DNA from: Stromatinia cepivora
Taxonomy: Eukaryota > Ascomycota > Leotiomycetes > Helotiales > Sclerotiniaceae
DNA: 64,000 nucleotides
Reading direction: 5' to 3'
Assembly: GCA_014898415.1 (NCBI GenBank)
Contig: RCTD01000020.1
Coordinates: 992,001-1,056,000, forward strand
Position numbers and translations under genes: made by a program. Under the pieces are notes generated by a model. That model did no database searches. It saw only the letters and a program-made list of their open reading frames with translations, and was not told the origin of the DNA. Positions 23,674 through 38,000 of this stretch are shown here, one piece after another. Each line of letters starts with the position of its first letter. Within the stretch, counting starts at the first letter, position 1.

Positions 23674-25240
23674 GTTATTATATTATATATATTATTACAA
23701 ATCATTTGATTCGATGAAAAGTTATTAGTTCATTTTAATATTAAGAATCTAAGGAAGATTAATAAGATCCTAGATATTAAGGTTATTCGCGATAGAAAAG
23801 TGTATATATTAATTATAAATCAAGAAAAATATCTTGATATTATATTAATCAAATATAGTATTATATATGGATAATACTAAATCAAGAAATTGTTAATAAT
23901 GAATTATATTTATCTTCGATTAGCAATCGATAATAATGAATTAATAAATATAAATAAATATCAATAACGAATAGGAAATATAATTTATTTAATGATATAT
24001 ACTTGATTAAATATAGCATTCTCAATTAGAAGACTTTTACAATTTATAACAAAACCAACAAAACATTATATTATAATTTTAAAGAATCTGATGCGATATC
24101 TATAATCAACAATCAAACAAAAGTTATAATTCGGATCAAAGAAAGTATAATTTGATATTTGCAAAGAATATAATATATTTAATAATATAATAAAGATATA
24201 TATAAATACAGATTGAGCTAATGATAAATATGATTAGAAAAGTGTTTCAGGGGAAATTATGATATTCTATAAAGGTTTTATATTATAGATTAATAAGAAA
24301 TAAGTATTTGTAATTACTTCTAATATGGAATTAGAATATATTGTAATAATAATGTTTATCAAATAAAGAAGATGAATTATACAAATATTTAAAGATCTAT
24401 TCAGATCAAATTATATTAAAAAGAACAAAGATATAATTCAAATATTTGATAATAATTAGAATACTTTAGTTCTAATCAAGAACTTATATTTATACGAACA
24501 ATCCAAATATATAGATATCAATTATTATTTCATTAAGGATTTGATAAAAAAAGAGAAAATCGCTATTAATTATATCAATATATATGATATAATTGCTAAT
24601 GAAATAATGAAACCTTGTGCAAGGATTGTTTTCGAAAAGTTCAAGAAAATATTAGGATTAGTAGTTTAGAAGGATCGAATAGGATATCCTCAATAAGGGA
24701 GTATTGGAAATGAGATCATTATAGGATTAGAATTGAGATTATATGATTACAATAATGTATAGATTATATTTAGGGATAACCTTAATTCTATTCCCTTCAG
24801 AATTATAGATCCTTAGTTCAACCTATATAATCAACAATACTACTACTTCCTGTATCAAAAGTTAATAATTATTACTCTTAATCCAATAGATCCAATCTTA
24901 ACAATCAATTCAATCTCAATATAATCAATTCCTTTTTTATAATTCTAATAGAAATAGAAATTATAATAATAATGATTAATATAATTGTTCAAAAAATACT
25001 AATGGATTGTATTTAACAATTAATAATTGATTTTATAATCAAAATAAAAGCTCCGATTTATTTTTTATATATTCATTATCTTATTTTTATTTTAATAACA
25101 AATTCAAATATAATAAAGATATTATATTACTTTTTTATATCAAATATAAAGAATTGAATTATATCTCTAATTTATATAATAACAAATTTAAAAAGAATTA
25201 AGAATAGATATATTTAAAATAATTTGTCTTTGATAATAAT

Positions 25241-25584
25241 TGTTACGACGGCATCCAACATACTGTGTCACATGGTCAGGAAGTCACGTGATGGACCTAG
25301 AGGATTTAGGGGATCGAAGAATAAACATTTAGATCTATAGGATCTAGAGGATTTAGATAAGATAGAATTGTAGATTCTGTAGAGTAGGAAGGTCTATATA
25401 AGGGAATGAATTTTATTATAATGTAAAACTTTGTGTTTAAGAATAATTATTAGTTTTATTATTATAATTATGAGAATTGTAATCAGTTATCAATCTTATT
25501 GATTTCCTATTTGAAGTCTAGTCTAAACCACCTCGAGGGATCTCTAGTCACTTCCACGTGACTCTAGAGGCAGCTCCCGTAACA
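25241..25584. mobile_element. Solo LTR with perfect inverted ends (344 bp)
   Basis: It begins TGTTACGACGG and ends CCGTAACA, with TSD ATAAT at 25236-25240 and 25585-25589. It is undamaged within AT-rich DNA. CTAGAGGATTTAG-type words repeat near 25300 and 25350, and CACGTG occurs near both ends (about 25292 and 25556). No internal region is present, so the parent retrotransposon is unknown. The first seven bases equal those of the 192-bp LTR at 4920, but the rest differs. Confidence 0.92.
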
Positions 25585-26974
25585 ATAATATCCAAATATA
25601 TTTTATTTGTTTTGAGGAATCTAAATATTTCTATAATCAATTTGAATTATTTATAAATACTTTATTATCAACAACAGAATTAATTTATATAATCTCGTTT
25701 TTAAATACTTCATCTAATATATTATCATTAATATTATCTATAAATTCGAATTTCTCTAATATTGAATATAACAAATTCATTTCTTCAAAATCCTTTATTT
25801 TCTTTATACTCTTTAATTCTATTTACAGAAATAATAAAATTGTTTATAAATTATTATCAATCCAGTTTTTATTTTTTTTGAAAAAGAAATTATCCTTTTT
25901 CAAAATAAAAACAATAGAAAAATCGATAATACCTATTTTTATTGTTTTAAATATAAAAACTAAATTTGATTTTGATTTTGAATTCGAAAAAGAAATTGAA
26001 TTGATTATATTAATAACAGAATTTTCTTACAAAAGAATTTGTATATTTATAAATAATATAATTAACCCTTTAAAATTTACAAAAAATGAATCCCTTTAAT
26101 TTTAATTTTATTTCAATAAATCAATTGAAAAATAAATTAAAAAAAATTATTTCTATTAATCAATAATTATATGAAATAATAAATCATTAAAGAAAAAATA
26201 TTTTCGATTACCAAATTCTCACAAAAAAAATCTAAGTTATTATAAACTTTTTAAAACTATAATAAATCTTTTTAGATTTTTCAAAAGAGTTCTATAAATT
26301 ATTCATTTATATCAATTCAAAAACCCAAAAAATTTTCAAAAATATTTGTCCTTTTTATTTGTTACTTTTAAAAATCTTAAATCTTTTATTATAAATTCAG
26401 AAAAGTTATTCTTTTATATTAATCCGAATTATAAATCTTTTTAATTTATAATTATTATTAGAATCTCTATCGATAATAAAAAATTCAAAAGAGTTATTCT
26501 TTTAATCGATATTTCTTAAATCGATTAAAACTTTGAATTGAATATTATATTCAATGATTTTATCGAAGATTTTGATTTTTATAAATATCTATTTAATATT
26601 TCTAATTATCTTTTAGATTTTATAATAAATATTGTTTATAATGGAAATAGCATTTTTATATATTTTATTATTTTCGAAATAAAGATTAATAATATTTGAA
26701 AACAAATATATACTTTTGTTTGTTCTTTCAACAATAAGGGAAAAGATAAATTATATTTATTATTCAGATTCTTCTAATTATATAATATTAATATTGAAAT
26801 TATGATTAAAGATTTTATTATTTATATTAATACTATTAAGGATGATAATTATAAAACTATATTTTAATTCTCCTTATTTTGTTTATCTATTCTTTACAAT
26901 ATCATTTTTATTTCGAAAAAATATTATATTTCTTGTTTTAAAGATAATAACAGAATAAATATCAATTTTATTAT

Positions 26975-27046
26975 TGTCACACCAAAAGTGACGCCACTCT
27001 TGACGAATGGTTAATTGGGTTGATATAGTAATCATTTCCCGTGACA
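26975..27046. mobile_element. 72-bp insertion with LTR-like ends
   Basis: The insertion starts TGTCAC and ends GTGACA (perfect 6-bp inverted ends) and has TSD ATTAT at 26970-26974 and 27047-27051. Composition is normal, so it stands out sharply from the surroundings. It shares only the termini (TGTCAC and CCCGTGACA) with the Copia-3 LTR. It is too short for a standard LTR. It may be a very small solo LTR (TRIM/SMART type) or a deletion derivative. Confidence 0.85.
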
Positions 27047-27828
27047 ATTATAGAATCTAAAAAGAGTTTTATAGATTCCGAGATTGACGAATTCGAATAT
27101 AACAATTCTGATTCAGAAAACTAATTTATTATAAATATAATATTAAAATACTTTCTATCGAATACTTTCGATTTAAATAAATTATTAAAAGATTATATTG
27201 AGTTTCAATCGTTGAAGATTATAATTCAGATATTGTTTATATTTAAATATTAAATTCGAAATTTGTAGTTTTCGAATATTTGATATTTTTTGAGATAGAT
27301 ATATTTAAGATATATATAAATTCATTTTTATTTTTAATAGATTCGATATATATATCGAGGATCTATATTAGAAATAGAGAATTTATAATTTAAATTCTAT
27401 TTGTATTCCTTAATATAATTATTTTTGTTGATAATATTGATATTGCTTTTTTCAAAGTTCTTATATTATCTTTTAAATATTAATACAAATCATTAAAGTA
27501 TATATACTTCTTAAATCAGAATTATATATTCTTGTATATATTCGATCTTCAATACTTTCATTCCATTTGTATCAAAATATAGAATATATTTAATAGAATA
27601 TATCCTTATCGATCAAGGTTTCGAACCCTTATTTTTGATTTCGTTTATAGAAGAGAAAATATCTTAGTATAATTTCTATATAAATGACATCTTTAAAGAT
27701 ATTAAAGACTTTAATAAAATATATATATTCCTGAAAAATCATTTCTTTTTATATATATTGTGATTTATATTAAAATTGTTTTTAAGAAAATGCATTTATT
27801 CAAAATTAAGATTCTGGTTTTGGATTTA

Positions 27829-28138
27829 TATTACGGGATAGTATGACTACAGAGCACTTTCAGGGATCGGGGAATAGGTGGTATATATGATTGATAGAGT
27901 AAAAGAATTGAATGATTTGTTTTTGATTATATAAATCAAGAGTTGTATATATAGAACAAATGAATGATTATTTAATGGATATATATTTTAATTAGATTAG
28001 ATTTTTGTTTATTAGTATATCAAAATTATTTTATTAATTGAAGAGATTGATAAAGGTTAAAAGATTCTTTATTTTGATTAGAAAGTATATATTTTGATTT
28101 TTTGTAGGATATAGGGGATTGTAGGGTTTTTTATAATA
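27829..28138 (-). mobile_element. Copia-3 LTR, RIP-damaged, left outer LTR
   Basis: This is a reverse-complement copy of the LTR at 23365-23673, aligned end to end (310 bp). The left side is nearly intact (TTTCAGGGATCGGGGAATAG) and the right side is badly AT-shifted. No 5-bp duplication flanks it, so it is not a solo LTR. It is taken as the 3' LTR of a minus-strand element extending rightward. Confidence 0.75.
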
Positions 28139-29556
28139 TATTCTTTAAATTGAAGAATGATTTGAAATAAATGGAAAGGTATAGAAAATAACAATTTATT
28201 TGATTTATAAAAGAATATATAAGATGATTATAAATAAATATCAATAAAAAAGTAATATAATATATAAATCTGAAATGATTTTGGTATTTTTAGTATAAAG
28301 AAGAATTTGATTATATATAAATTATAAATATCTTTTGATCTTTGATTTGTTATTTATAATATTCTTCGAAATTAAGATTTTGAATAATAAAAAGAAAGTT
28401 TTTTATCAAAAAAGTACAAAAGAATAATCGATTTTGTAGTATAATAATTGAAAATATTTGTAATTGCTAAATTATAATATATTAATTATAATAACAAAAT
28501 AAAATGAATGAATTTTTAAAGATATAAAGATTTTTTTTTTGTATTTTTATTTTTGTTTTAATTAAGTTATTATTGATTATTATTATATTTAAAATTTTGG
28601 AATTTAAAAAAGTTAAATAAACGAATTTCAATTGTGTTAAGTAAATAATGATTAAAAAAAAAGCATTGAAAAAATCGAATATAAGAAAAGATTTTAATAT
28701 TCTTTTAAAGAACTAATAAATCGAATAAAAAGAATTAATAAATTCAGTATAAATATCGAATTAAGATATTGATCTTTGGAAATATAATTTAACTAAATCT
28801 ATTTTTAGAATAATATATAATTAGCTATTTCAGAAATCGTTCCTCTTTATTAAAGGAATTATTGTTTGTTATAATCAATTATTTATTATAGATTCAAATA
28901 ATAATTTGAAGATAAATTTCGTTTTTGAATTTTATTATATAATTGAAAGGTTTTATTAATCCTATATTTGTAATGATCGAAATAAGGATTATTTGATTGA
29001 AAAAAAAAAGTAAGGTTTTTTTATTTGATAATAATAATTTATTCGATTTTTTGGTATTAGATTTTTCGGATGATAAATTAAATAAAGAAAAGAAAGAAAA
29101 AAAGTTATTGAAAATTATTAATTTTTTAATCAAAATAAAGAATAAAGAAAATTATAAAGAAAAAAACAATTATTTATATATTTGATATATGAAATTATTA
29201 ATTATTAGAAGATATAATTTTTATAATGAATACTTTATTGATTCTTTTAAATCAAATAATCATCGATATTGGAATTATAATATTTATTTGTATCTTCCTT
29301 TATTAATTTTCTTTTATCTTTTAATAGATTATTATATCACCATTTATCAATAAAATTCGAAAATAAATTCCTTGTTCACTCTTTATTTTCATAATATATT
29401 AATTATTGATTATATAATCCAAACAAAAATACAAAATTATAATAAAAATGATATTAAAGATCAAAAAAAAAAGTTGTTTTTTCATCTCTATATTATTGTT
29501 TTTCTTTTCTTCATTATATTATTCATTAAAATTCTTAAAAAATTAAATAGAAAAAG
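28139..29556. other. AT-rich interior, probably 3' part of Copia-3
   Basis: Stop-rich sequence between the Copia-3 LTR and Copia-1 copy 2. Short frames at 28894-29133 (-) and 29372-29617 (+, running into the Copia-1 LTR) have no recognisable motif. Assignment to Copia-3 rests only on position. Confidence 0.35.
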
Positions 29557-32500
29557 TGTTGGAAATGAGGCCATCATAGGATTAGAATTGAGGTCACGTG
29601 ATCACAATGGTATATAGACCATATTTGGGAATAATCTCAATTCTACTTTTATTAGAATAATAGATTCTTAATTCAATTTATATAATCAATAATATTATTA
29701 TTTTCTATACTAAAAGTTAACAAATTATAAAATCCAGTTGTATAATAATGATTAGAAAATAAAGCAAATCGAGAAAAGATTAATATAATTAGTAAGAATA
29801 AAATAGAATGGAAATCAGAATTTTTATATAATATTATCGAAGTAGAATTGAAATATAATAATATAGTTTATAATTTATAATATTATAGATCAAAACAAAA
29901 AATAGTCTGTATAATATCGATACAGAATTATAACAGAAACGAAAAGCAAATTCGTATAATTATAAGAAAATATATTACAATATAATTTTATGAATTTTTT
30001 TATTGTTTTATTTTTTATATTTCTTTATTATCCTGAATCTATTTGTAATATATTTTTTAAGATCGTTTTAAAAATCTAAAAATTATCTTTGATATTTATC
30101 AAATAATAAAAAACTTTTATAATATCGAAATCAAACAATTCTTCGAAGTTCAATCAAAACAATTATAAATAATGATTTAAATAAATAAAGATATAATTAA
30201 AAGAGAAAGGATAGTTTTATATAATTGATCAAATATTAAACGAATATATATAGATTATAGGATCCAATATAGTATCTGTTTATAAGATCAATGATTGTAT
30301 ATATTATAATATCGAATTGAAATCAGAATATTTAAAGAATAAAGCGCATATATTATTATATATTTATATAATATTCAATAATAACGATAAAACTTTTATT
30401 AACAAATATTCAATAATATATATACTCTAAAGATATCTTAAATCAAAATATATCAAAATTAATATAATTATAATCAATATATATATAACAATAATCCAGA
30501 ACTTCAAATTTCAATTTGATACCTATTCCAATATAATTATTATCGAAATTTGAAACAAATTGAAAAAGTATAGAAAAAAATTAGGGATTGTAAATGAAAA
30601 CTATTAATCAATATATCAAGATATTGCTTTGTTTTTGGTTTTAATATATAATCTTTTAATCGATTATCAAAGAATAATAAATATATTAGATATCCAAATC
30701 AATTTTAATATCAATAATAAAATCAAATATTTGTAAATTAAGGAATTTCGTTTTAAAAATGAATTAAAACAAATACAAATTATAAAAGAATCTAGATATA
30801 CTTTTCGATATCAAGAATTAGATTTCGAGATCCCAAATAATATTTATGATCTATATCAAAAGAAAAATTATTATATATAAGATTATTTATATTTAATATA
30901 AATTAATAAATTTCTTTATAATTATTTTTATTATCAAAAAAAAAAGGATTATTGAATTCGAAAAAGATTTATTTCAATAAAAAAGATCAAATATATTCTA
31001 TTAATAATATCTTTGAATTAAATTCTGATATTAAGGATATAATAAAGGAAGATTATAATTTGATAAAGGAGATTATTAATAACATTTTTTTTAGTAAATA
31101 ATATATTAATATAAATACTTCTTTATATATATTTGATCAATCTTTATTATTCAGATTAATAAACTTTATTGCCAAACGAAGGATAAAGATTGATAAGGGA
31201 ATAATGTATTATTGTTATTGAAGTTTAATGAATATAATATACAAAAATAGTTCTAAGATACTATTTTCAAATTTATTATATATATTAAAGCTAGAAATAA
31301 ATTTGTTATTAAGAAAAAGGATTTATGAAATAAAATTGTAAAGAGAATTCAATTTTTATTATATATATTTCAAAAAGGATAATAAAAAAATCATTTATAT
31401 TAAAATGCAAAACAGAATATATATAGTTTTATATATAATCAAAAAATACAAGGATACAATTTTTTATTCGAATATATATTAAAATGATCAGGAAAAAGGC
31501 TTTTTTTCAGAGATAATCGATGATATCAAAGGTATCGATAATGAATTAATATTCAAGGAAAAAAAGAAATACTTATTATGATATCGAAAATTCAATCATT
31601 TAGATTCAGATAAGATCAAGAATCTATATAAGGTATTCAATATAATCAAATCAATAAAAGTCTTAATTGAATTAGATATTTATAAAATATATATATTTAT
31701 TAAAATAATCAATTGTATTCCGAAATAATTGAGTCTGTATAAATCAAAGAGATTTGAATTTATATATTTCGATATTATAGGATTATTTTCAAAATCGATT
31801 TAAGGGAATTATTATTTTATATTGATCATTAATAATTGTACAAAAATAAATTGAATTATATTATTTAAACAAAAAAATGATATAATTCAAATATTGAAAA
31901 TTTAGAAAAGGAAAATGGAATTAATTATTAAAGAAAAGATTATTATAATCAGGATTGATAATATATTGGAATTTCTATAAGTTATTTATGAATAATTATT
32001 AAATATATAATTTGAAGTTATAATAATTATTTTTTTATATCAAAATGAATTTATAAAATAGAATATAAGGATTGTAAAGGTAGATATAAAAACAATATTA
32101 AAAAAAACTGGATTATTATTAAAGTTTTGGAATAAAATTGTAGAATATAATATTTATATTAGGAATTATATTAATATTGATTTTGATATAAATAAAATAA
32201 ATTAATTTTTTATAAAAGTTTTTATAAATATAATATTAGATATAAAGATATATAAAATCTAGAGGAATAAATATTATATTTATATCAATTCCAAGATTAT
32301 TCCGAAAAGGCAAAAATACAATAAATTGCAGAATATTTCGAAAATCGATATATTTTTAGAATATTCAAAAGTTATAAATAAATATATCAAAATATATTTT
32401 TTAAAATTAGATTATATATTTCGATTAAATAAAGTAATTATAGATAAATTTTATCGAAAAAGAGATTTAGATTTTAAATTAAGAAATTATGAATCAGATT

Positions 32501-35034
32501 TATAAAGAATAAAAAATATAAAATTAAATTGAAAATTTTATAATAAATTAATAATAAATAAGGTATCTTTTTTATTTTCAATATTAAATATAATATTTAT
32601 ATTATCTTTATTCCAAATATTCTCTTCAATAGATATTATATTGAATTCAATAATTGTATTAAATCTTTCAATTATCGAATTGAAATCAAATAAATTAGAT
32701 ATATTAATATCAATATATAATAAAGATAAAGATAATAATATCCAGAAAACAAATCAAGAATCTTCTTTTAAAGATATTTCAAATATCGAATTCATCATTT
32801 CAAAGGTTCTAATTCAAGAATCAATTTCTATAAATTCTAAATCTATATTGAAAACAAAATTTAAAATTATTTTAAATTTTGCTAATAAATTTATTTCAAT
32901 AGAATTAGAAAACGAAATAAATTTATAATTATTTGAAATCGAATAAAAGAATATAATAAATCTTGAAAACGAATCTTTAAGGTATTTAATATAAAAACAG
33001 AAAAGAAATATAAAATAAAATTCTGAAAAAGAATAGAAAAATAAGATTATAAAGATATTGATTATAATATTTATATAAACCAAAATTTAAAAAAATATAA
33101 AACATATTATAATTATAATCCCAATTATTTATAAAATAGATCCTTATATTAAAAATAAAATCGTTTTAGATTTTATAATTTCATTAATAGATATAAATAA
33201 TACAGGAAATATAATATATTCGATCAAAAAAGTTCTAGAAATCAAAATATTAAGAATTTATAAAAAAGTAATATCGAATCAAGAATACTCTGAAAAATAA
33301 AAGGAAATTATTCAAAAAGAAATTATATCTTTGATTCAAAATAGTATTTAAAAAGAATATATATTCCTTAAAAAAAATAATCTAATTTCGACGAAATAAA
33401 TATTTACAATTAAGATTAAGAATAATAAAATAGAACAATTCAAAACAAGATTAATGATTCGAGGGTTTAATTAAATATTAAGAAAAGATTACAATGAAAT
33501 ATTTATATTAATAATAAAATTAGCTATATTTAGATTATTCCTAATTATTATTGTAAAGGAAAATTTGGAATACTTATATTTCGATATCAAAAATGTTTTT
33601 ATTGAATCATATTTGAAAGAAAAGATCTATCTCAAATCATTCTAAGATATCAAAATCGAAAAGGAATATATATTATGAATTCTACAAAGTTTATATGATT
33701 TAAAGCAAATTGAAAGAGATTGGAGTTTATTATTAAAGAAAGAGCTTTTAGATATAAATTTTATATAAAGTTTGGCAAATCTATATTTCTATATATCCAA
33801 AGATTATAATATAATATTATTAATATATATCGATAATATTATTATTATGTTATATATATTATTGTAAATCATTTGATTCGATAAAAAGCTATCAATTTGT
33901 TTTAATATTAAGAATCTAAGGGAGATTAATAAGATCTTAAATATTAGGATTATTTACAATAGAAAAGTATATATATTAATTATAAACTAAAAAGAATATC
34001 TTGATATTATATTAATTAAATATGATATTATATATAAACAATATCAAACTAAAAAACTATCAATAATGAATTATATTTATTTTTAGTTAACAACCAATGA
34101 TAATGAATTAGCAGATATAAACGAATATCAATAATGAATAAGAAATATAATTTATCTAATAATATATATTCAATCAAATATAACATTTTCAATTAGAAGA
34201 CTTTCACAATTTATAGCAAAATTAACAAAACATTATACTATAGTTTTGAAGAATTTGATATGATATCTACGATCAATAATTAAATAAAAATTATAATTCG
34301 GATCAAAGAAAATACAATCTGATATTTGTAAAGAATATAATATATTTGATAATACAATAAAAATATATATAGATACAGATTGAATTAATAACAAATATAA
34401 CCAGAAAAATGTTTCAAAGGGAGTTATAATATTCTATAAAGGTTTTATATTATAGATTAACAAGAAACAAATATTTGTGATTATCTTTAATACAGAATTA
34501 GAATATATTATGATAATAATATTCATCAAATAAGGGAGATGGATTGTACAAATATTCAAAGATTTATTTAGATTAAATTATATTGGAAAGAATAGAGATA
34601 TAATTCAAATACTTGATAACAATTAGGGTATTTTAGTTTTAATTAAGAATCTATATTTATATAAACAATTTAAATATATAAATATCAATTATCATTTTAT
34701 TAGGGATTTAATAGAAAAAAAGAAAATCGCTATTAATTATATTAATACATATAATATAATTATCGATAAAATGATGAAACTTTATATAAAGATTGTTTTC
34801 GAAAGGTTCAAGAAAATATTAGGATTAGTAATCTAAAAGGATCGAATAGGATATCCTCAATAAAGGAATATTAGAAATAAGGTTATTATAGAATTAGAAT
34901 TGAGATTATGTAATCATAATGGTATATAGACTATATTTAGGAATAACCTCAATTCTATTCCTATTAGAATAATAGATCCTTAATTCAACCTATATAATCA
35001 ACAATACTACTACTTCCTGCACTACAAGTTAACA
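29557..35034 (+). mobile_element. Copia-1 retrotransposon, copy 2 (RIP-inactivated)
   Basis: The 5' LTR is 29557-29722 and the 3' LTR 34869-35034, with TSD AAAAG at 29552-29556 and 35035-35039. Length is 5,478 bp with no nested insertion. The same damaged gag, integrase, reverse transcriptase and RNase H regions occur in the same order as in copy 1. The best-preserved stretch of the family's right terminus is here (TTCCTGCACTACAAGTTAAC). Confidence 0.95.
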
Positions 35035-38000
35035 AAAAGTATATTATAATTTCAAAGAACAATAATAAAAATAAAAAATAAAAAATGATAAAAAAGAAAA
35101 GGAAAAAAGAACAGATAATATATCCGAAGAAAAAGGAAAGAAGGGATAATTCTTTGATTTCTATAATACTAATAATATTAATAGCTTTAATTATTCTAAT
35201 TGTTCTTTATTTATTGATTATTATAAATAATTCTAAAACTCTTTTATTTGAAGTTCAAATTATTGAGTTTAAAAAGAAGTTTATTTTTTTTCGAAAATAA
35301 AAAATAAAAAGTAAAAGAATAATCAATCTTGATTATTCTTTGTTTTCTAATAGATATAGAATATACAAATTGAAGTATATTATAAAAAAAATATAATGAT
35401 CTAGGATACCAAATAAGATTCATTTTATTTATAGCAAAAAAAAGAATTAGAAACTTCAGATTATCATTATTCAAATTCTATAATCCAGATTATTGTTATT
35501 CAAGTTTTATGATTCTATTATTCATATCTTATAAATTAAAAAAAGATTGTAAATATTCGAACTTTTATTTTGTAAGGTTTTTAATAAATTTATTAATAAT
35601 TATATTGATAATCAATAGATAAATTATATAAAAATTCCCTTTTGAATATTTTTAATATAATTATGTATTTTGAATATCGATATAATATAATTTCGTAATG
35701 ATCCATTTATTTTTATTGATTATCAATCTAATCACTTATTGATTATTATAAAAGATCATTATAGATTCTTTTATTACTAAATCGATCTTTTTTAAGAAAT
35801 ATAAGATTACTATAATTTCTTTTAATATATATTTAACTTCAAAAAGTTCTATTTCGATAATCGAAATAATTATAATATTTTGCTTGAAAGCTTTCCATAT
35901 TATTAAATTATCAAAAAAGGATATAATATACTTTTAAAATAATTAATGAATATTTAGATTATTCATAAAAAAAATATTTGAGAAAACAAAAAATTATAGT
36001 ATTTGATCATTATTATATTGAATTACAAAATATTTTATATTCTATAGATATTATAAATAATGATTAATAATTTTTATATAATTGTTCGATAGATTAATGA
36101 AATAATGGTTCAATTATAAAATATCCGTTTTTATAATAATTATAATATATAATACTAATCCTATTTTCTTTTAATATATTTTTATAATATATATAGAAAT
36201 TTGATCCTGATTTTTCCGAAATATTATTATTAAAAATGAAATATTTATTATCCTATTTATTATTCTGAATTTCTTAGTAATCTTTTTAATATATATATTA
36301 TAAACTAATCATAACTTTTTCTTGAATCGATTATAAAGTATATATATATTTAGAAACCATTTAATGTTTTCTAGATTTTGTAATTCATATACAATTTTGA
36401 TTTTTTAATAATCTTTATAACAATTAATTCGTTTTTCTTATAATAAATAATCTAAATATTATCTATAAAGAAAAGAATTATAATAATATACTTTAGATTA
36501 ATATATAAATACAATTTTTTTTTGTATTATATCAATCCTAACTTTTCGAATATTCGAATAAAATCCCTAAATTATATAATTAAGGAATCTTATAGATTAT
36601 ATAGAGCTCAATCGATTATAATATTTTTGTTTAGGATTTTGTATTTATTAAATAGATAAAATACAATTAAAGTATTAAAAGAATTGTACAGAATATTAAC
36701 AAAAATATTGATTATATTATATTATTTAGTTTCGAAATTGTATTTAATAATAATTACTATTATAATTCAAAATGATTAATTTATTAATATAATAGCATAA
36801 ATAATTTCAATGGTATTTTTAATTTAAAGATCTTTTTATATTATTAAATCTAAACAATAACAAATAATTAGATTTTGATTATTATATTTATATATAAATA
36901 TTTATTAAAGAGGAATCGATTTTATACTAAGTTTTCCTAATTTTAAAATTATCAACTTCAAAATTGCAACCCTATTTGAACCAATATTTCATTTAATGAT
37001 CTTCTAATTGATAATAAAAATGAAATAACTTTAGAATTACAAATATATGAATTCGAGAAAATAGTATTATCTATAATCTATTAATTGTAGATTAAATAAA
37101 AAGTAATAATGATTTTGCTTCAATTCCAATAATGATTATATTATAAATTATTACAAATTAAGAACATTTTTCTATATCATCTATTTCTTATTAATCAGAT
37201 TAAAATATAAAATGAAAATTGTTTAAACAGAATAATCTTATTAAATTCATCCTTTGAAATATAACGATTCCTATATAAAATCTAATATTGAGATTGCTCC
37301 CTTAATGATATTATTGTATACATAATTGCCTCTATATATATACTGGTTATTCTGGGATACAAAAACTAAATGATTCCTAGAAAAAAAATGATTTCGAATA
37401 ATAATCGTATAATTGAAACTTAAACAAATTGATTTAAGCCCTAAGTATTTCAATCCTTATAATATAAGCTCTTTTAGGTATTTATTCAAAATCATAAATC
37501 TATAAATCCTTTATAAATCGATTAAATGAATATATAGAATATAATAATCTTTATAATAATTGGATTTTTTTTATAAAATATTCTGATTGATCATTTTAAT
37601 ATATATACTTTTTTTTGGAATAATGAAATTGATTAATTAAAACAATTTCTGGATTACTTTTGTATATATTACAAAGAATATTAATAATACGATTAATAGG
37701 CTTATATTCTATATTCTTTATATCAATATATTTGATAAAATTAAAATCTGTATTATTATTATAGATATCTTTTTGAACAATATTAATATCTTTATCTACA
37801 AAATGTAATTGTTTTTTAATAAAAAAATTGGCTTTTTCAGTTTCTTTAATAAAAGAATCAATCGATATTTATATATCTCTATTATATACCTTATCCTTAT
37901 TATTTGAAGGATTAAATAGATTAGATAATCCTAAATCGACTTTTTTATTCTTATTATCATTTTTTAGATTTATATTTATCCCTAAAACCAATTCGTTTAT

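Larger units (their letters stand above)
17695..24867 (+). mobile_element. Copia-1 retrotransposon, copy 1 (RIP-inactivated)
   Basis: The LTRs are 166 bp (17695-17860 and 24702-24867), from TGTTGGAAATGAGG to AGTTAATA (ACA in copy 2), with TSD ATTAT on both sides. After removing a Tc1 element and a solo LTR the length matches the other two copies (5,478 bp). Damaged reading frames in order are: gag near 18450-18860 and again after 20250; integrase near 21300-22000 (NNILEF, then FLGYSKVINK); reverse transcriptase near 22985-23370 (DYNETF, YFDIKNAF, and VYIDDIVI interrupted at 23365); RNase H near 24200-24650 (INTDWANDKYDQKSVSG). A purine tract AATAAGGGAG precedes the 3' LTR. Integrase before reverse transcriptase defines the Copia order. 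Many TAA, TAG and TGA codons replace Q and W. Confidence 0.95.
24868..27828. other. AT-rich decayed DNA with two fresh short insertions
   Basis: Apart from the LTR at 25241-25584 and the 72-bp insertion at 26975-27046, this is damaged repeat DNA. The plus frame across 25600-26100 has few stops and continues from before 25241 to after 25584 when the LTR is removed, so an old plus-strand coding element probably existed here. Its family is not recognisable. On the minus strand 27060-27830 also has a low-stop run. No gene is called. Confidence 0.4.

Noticed and set aside
27829..28138. Copia-3-type LTR as a solo LTR
   Set aside because: Flanking bases do not form a duplication and damage is one-sided, which fits an LTR attached to an element interior.
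35085..35300. 71-codon frame with a hydrophobic helix
   Set aside because: AT-rich sequence yields Ile/Leu/Lys-rich chance frames. There is no start context or homology, and it lies in retrotransposon debris.
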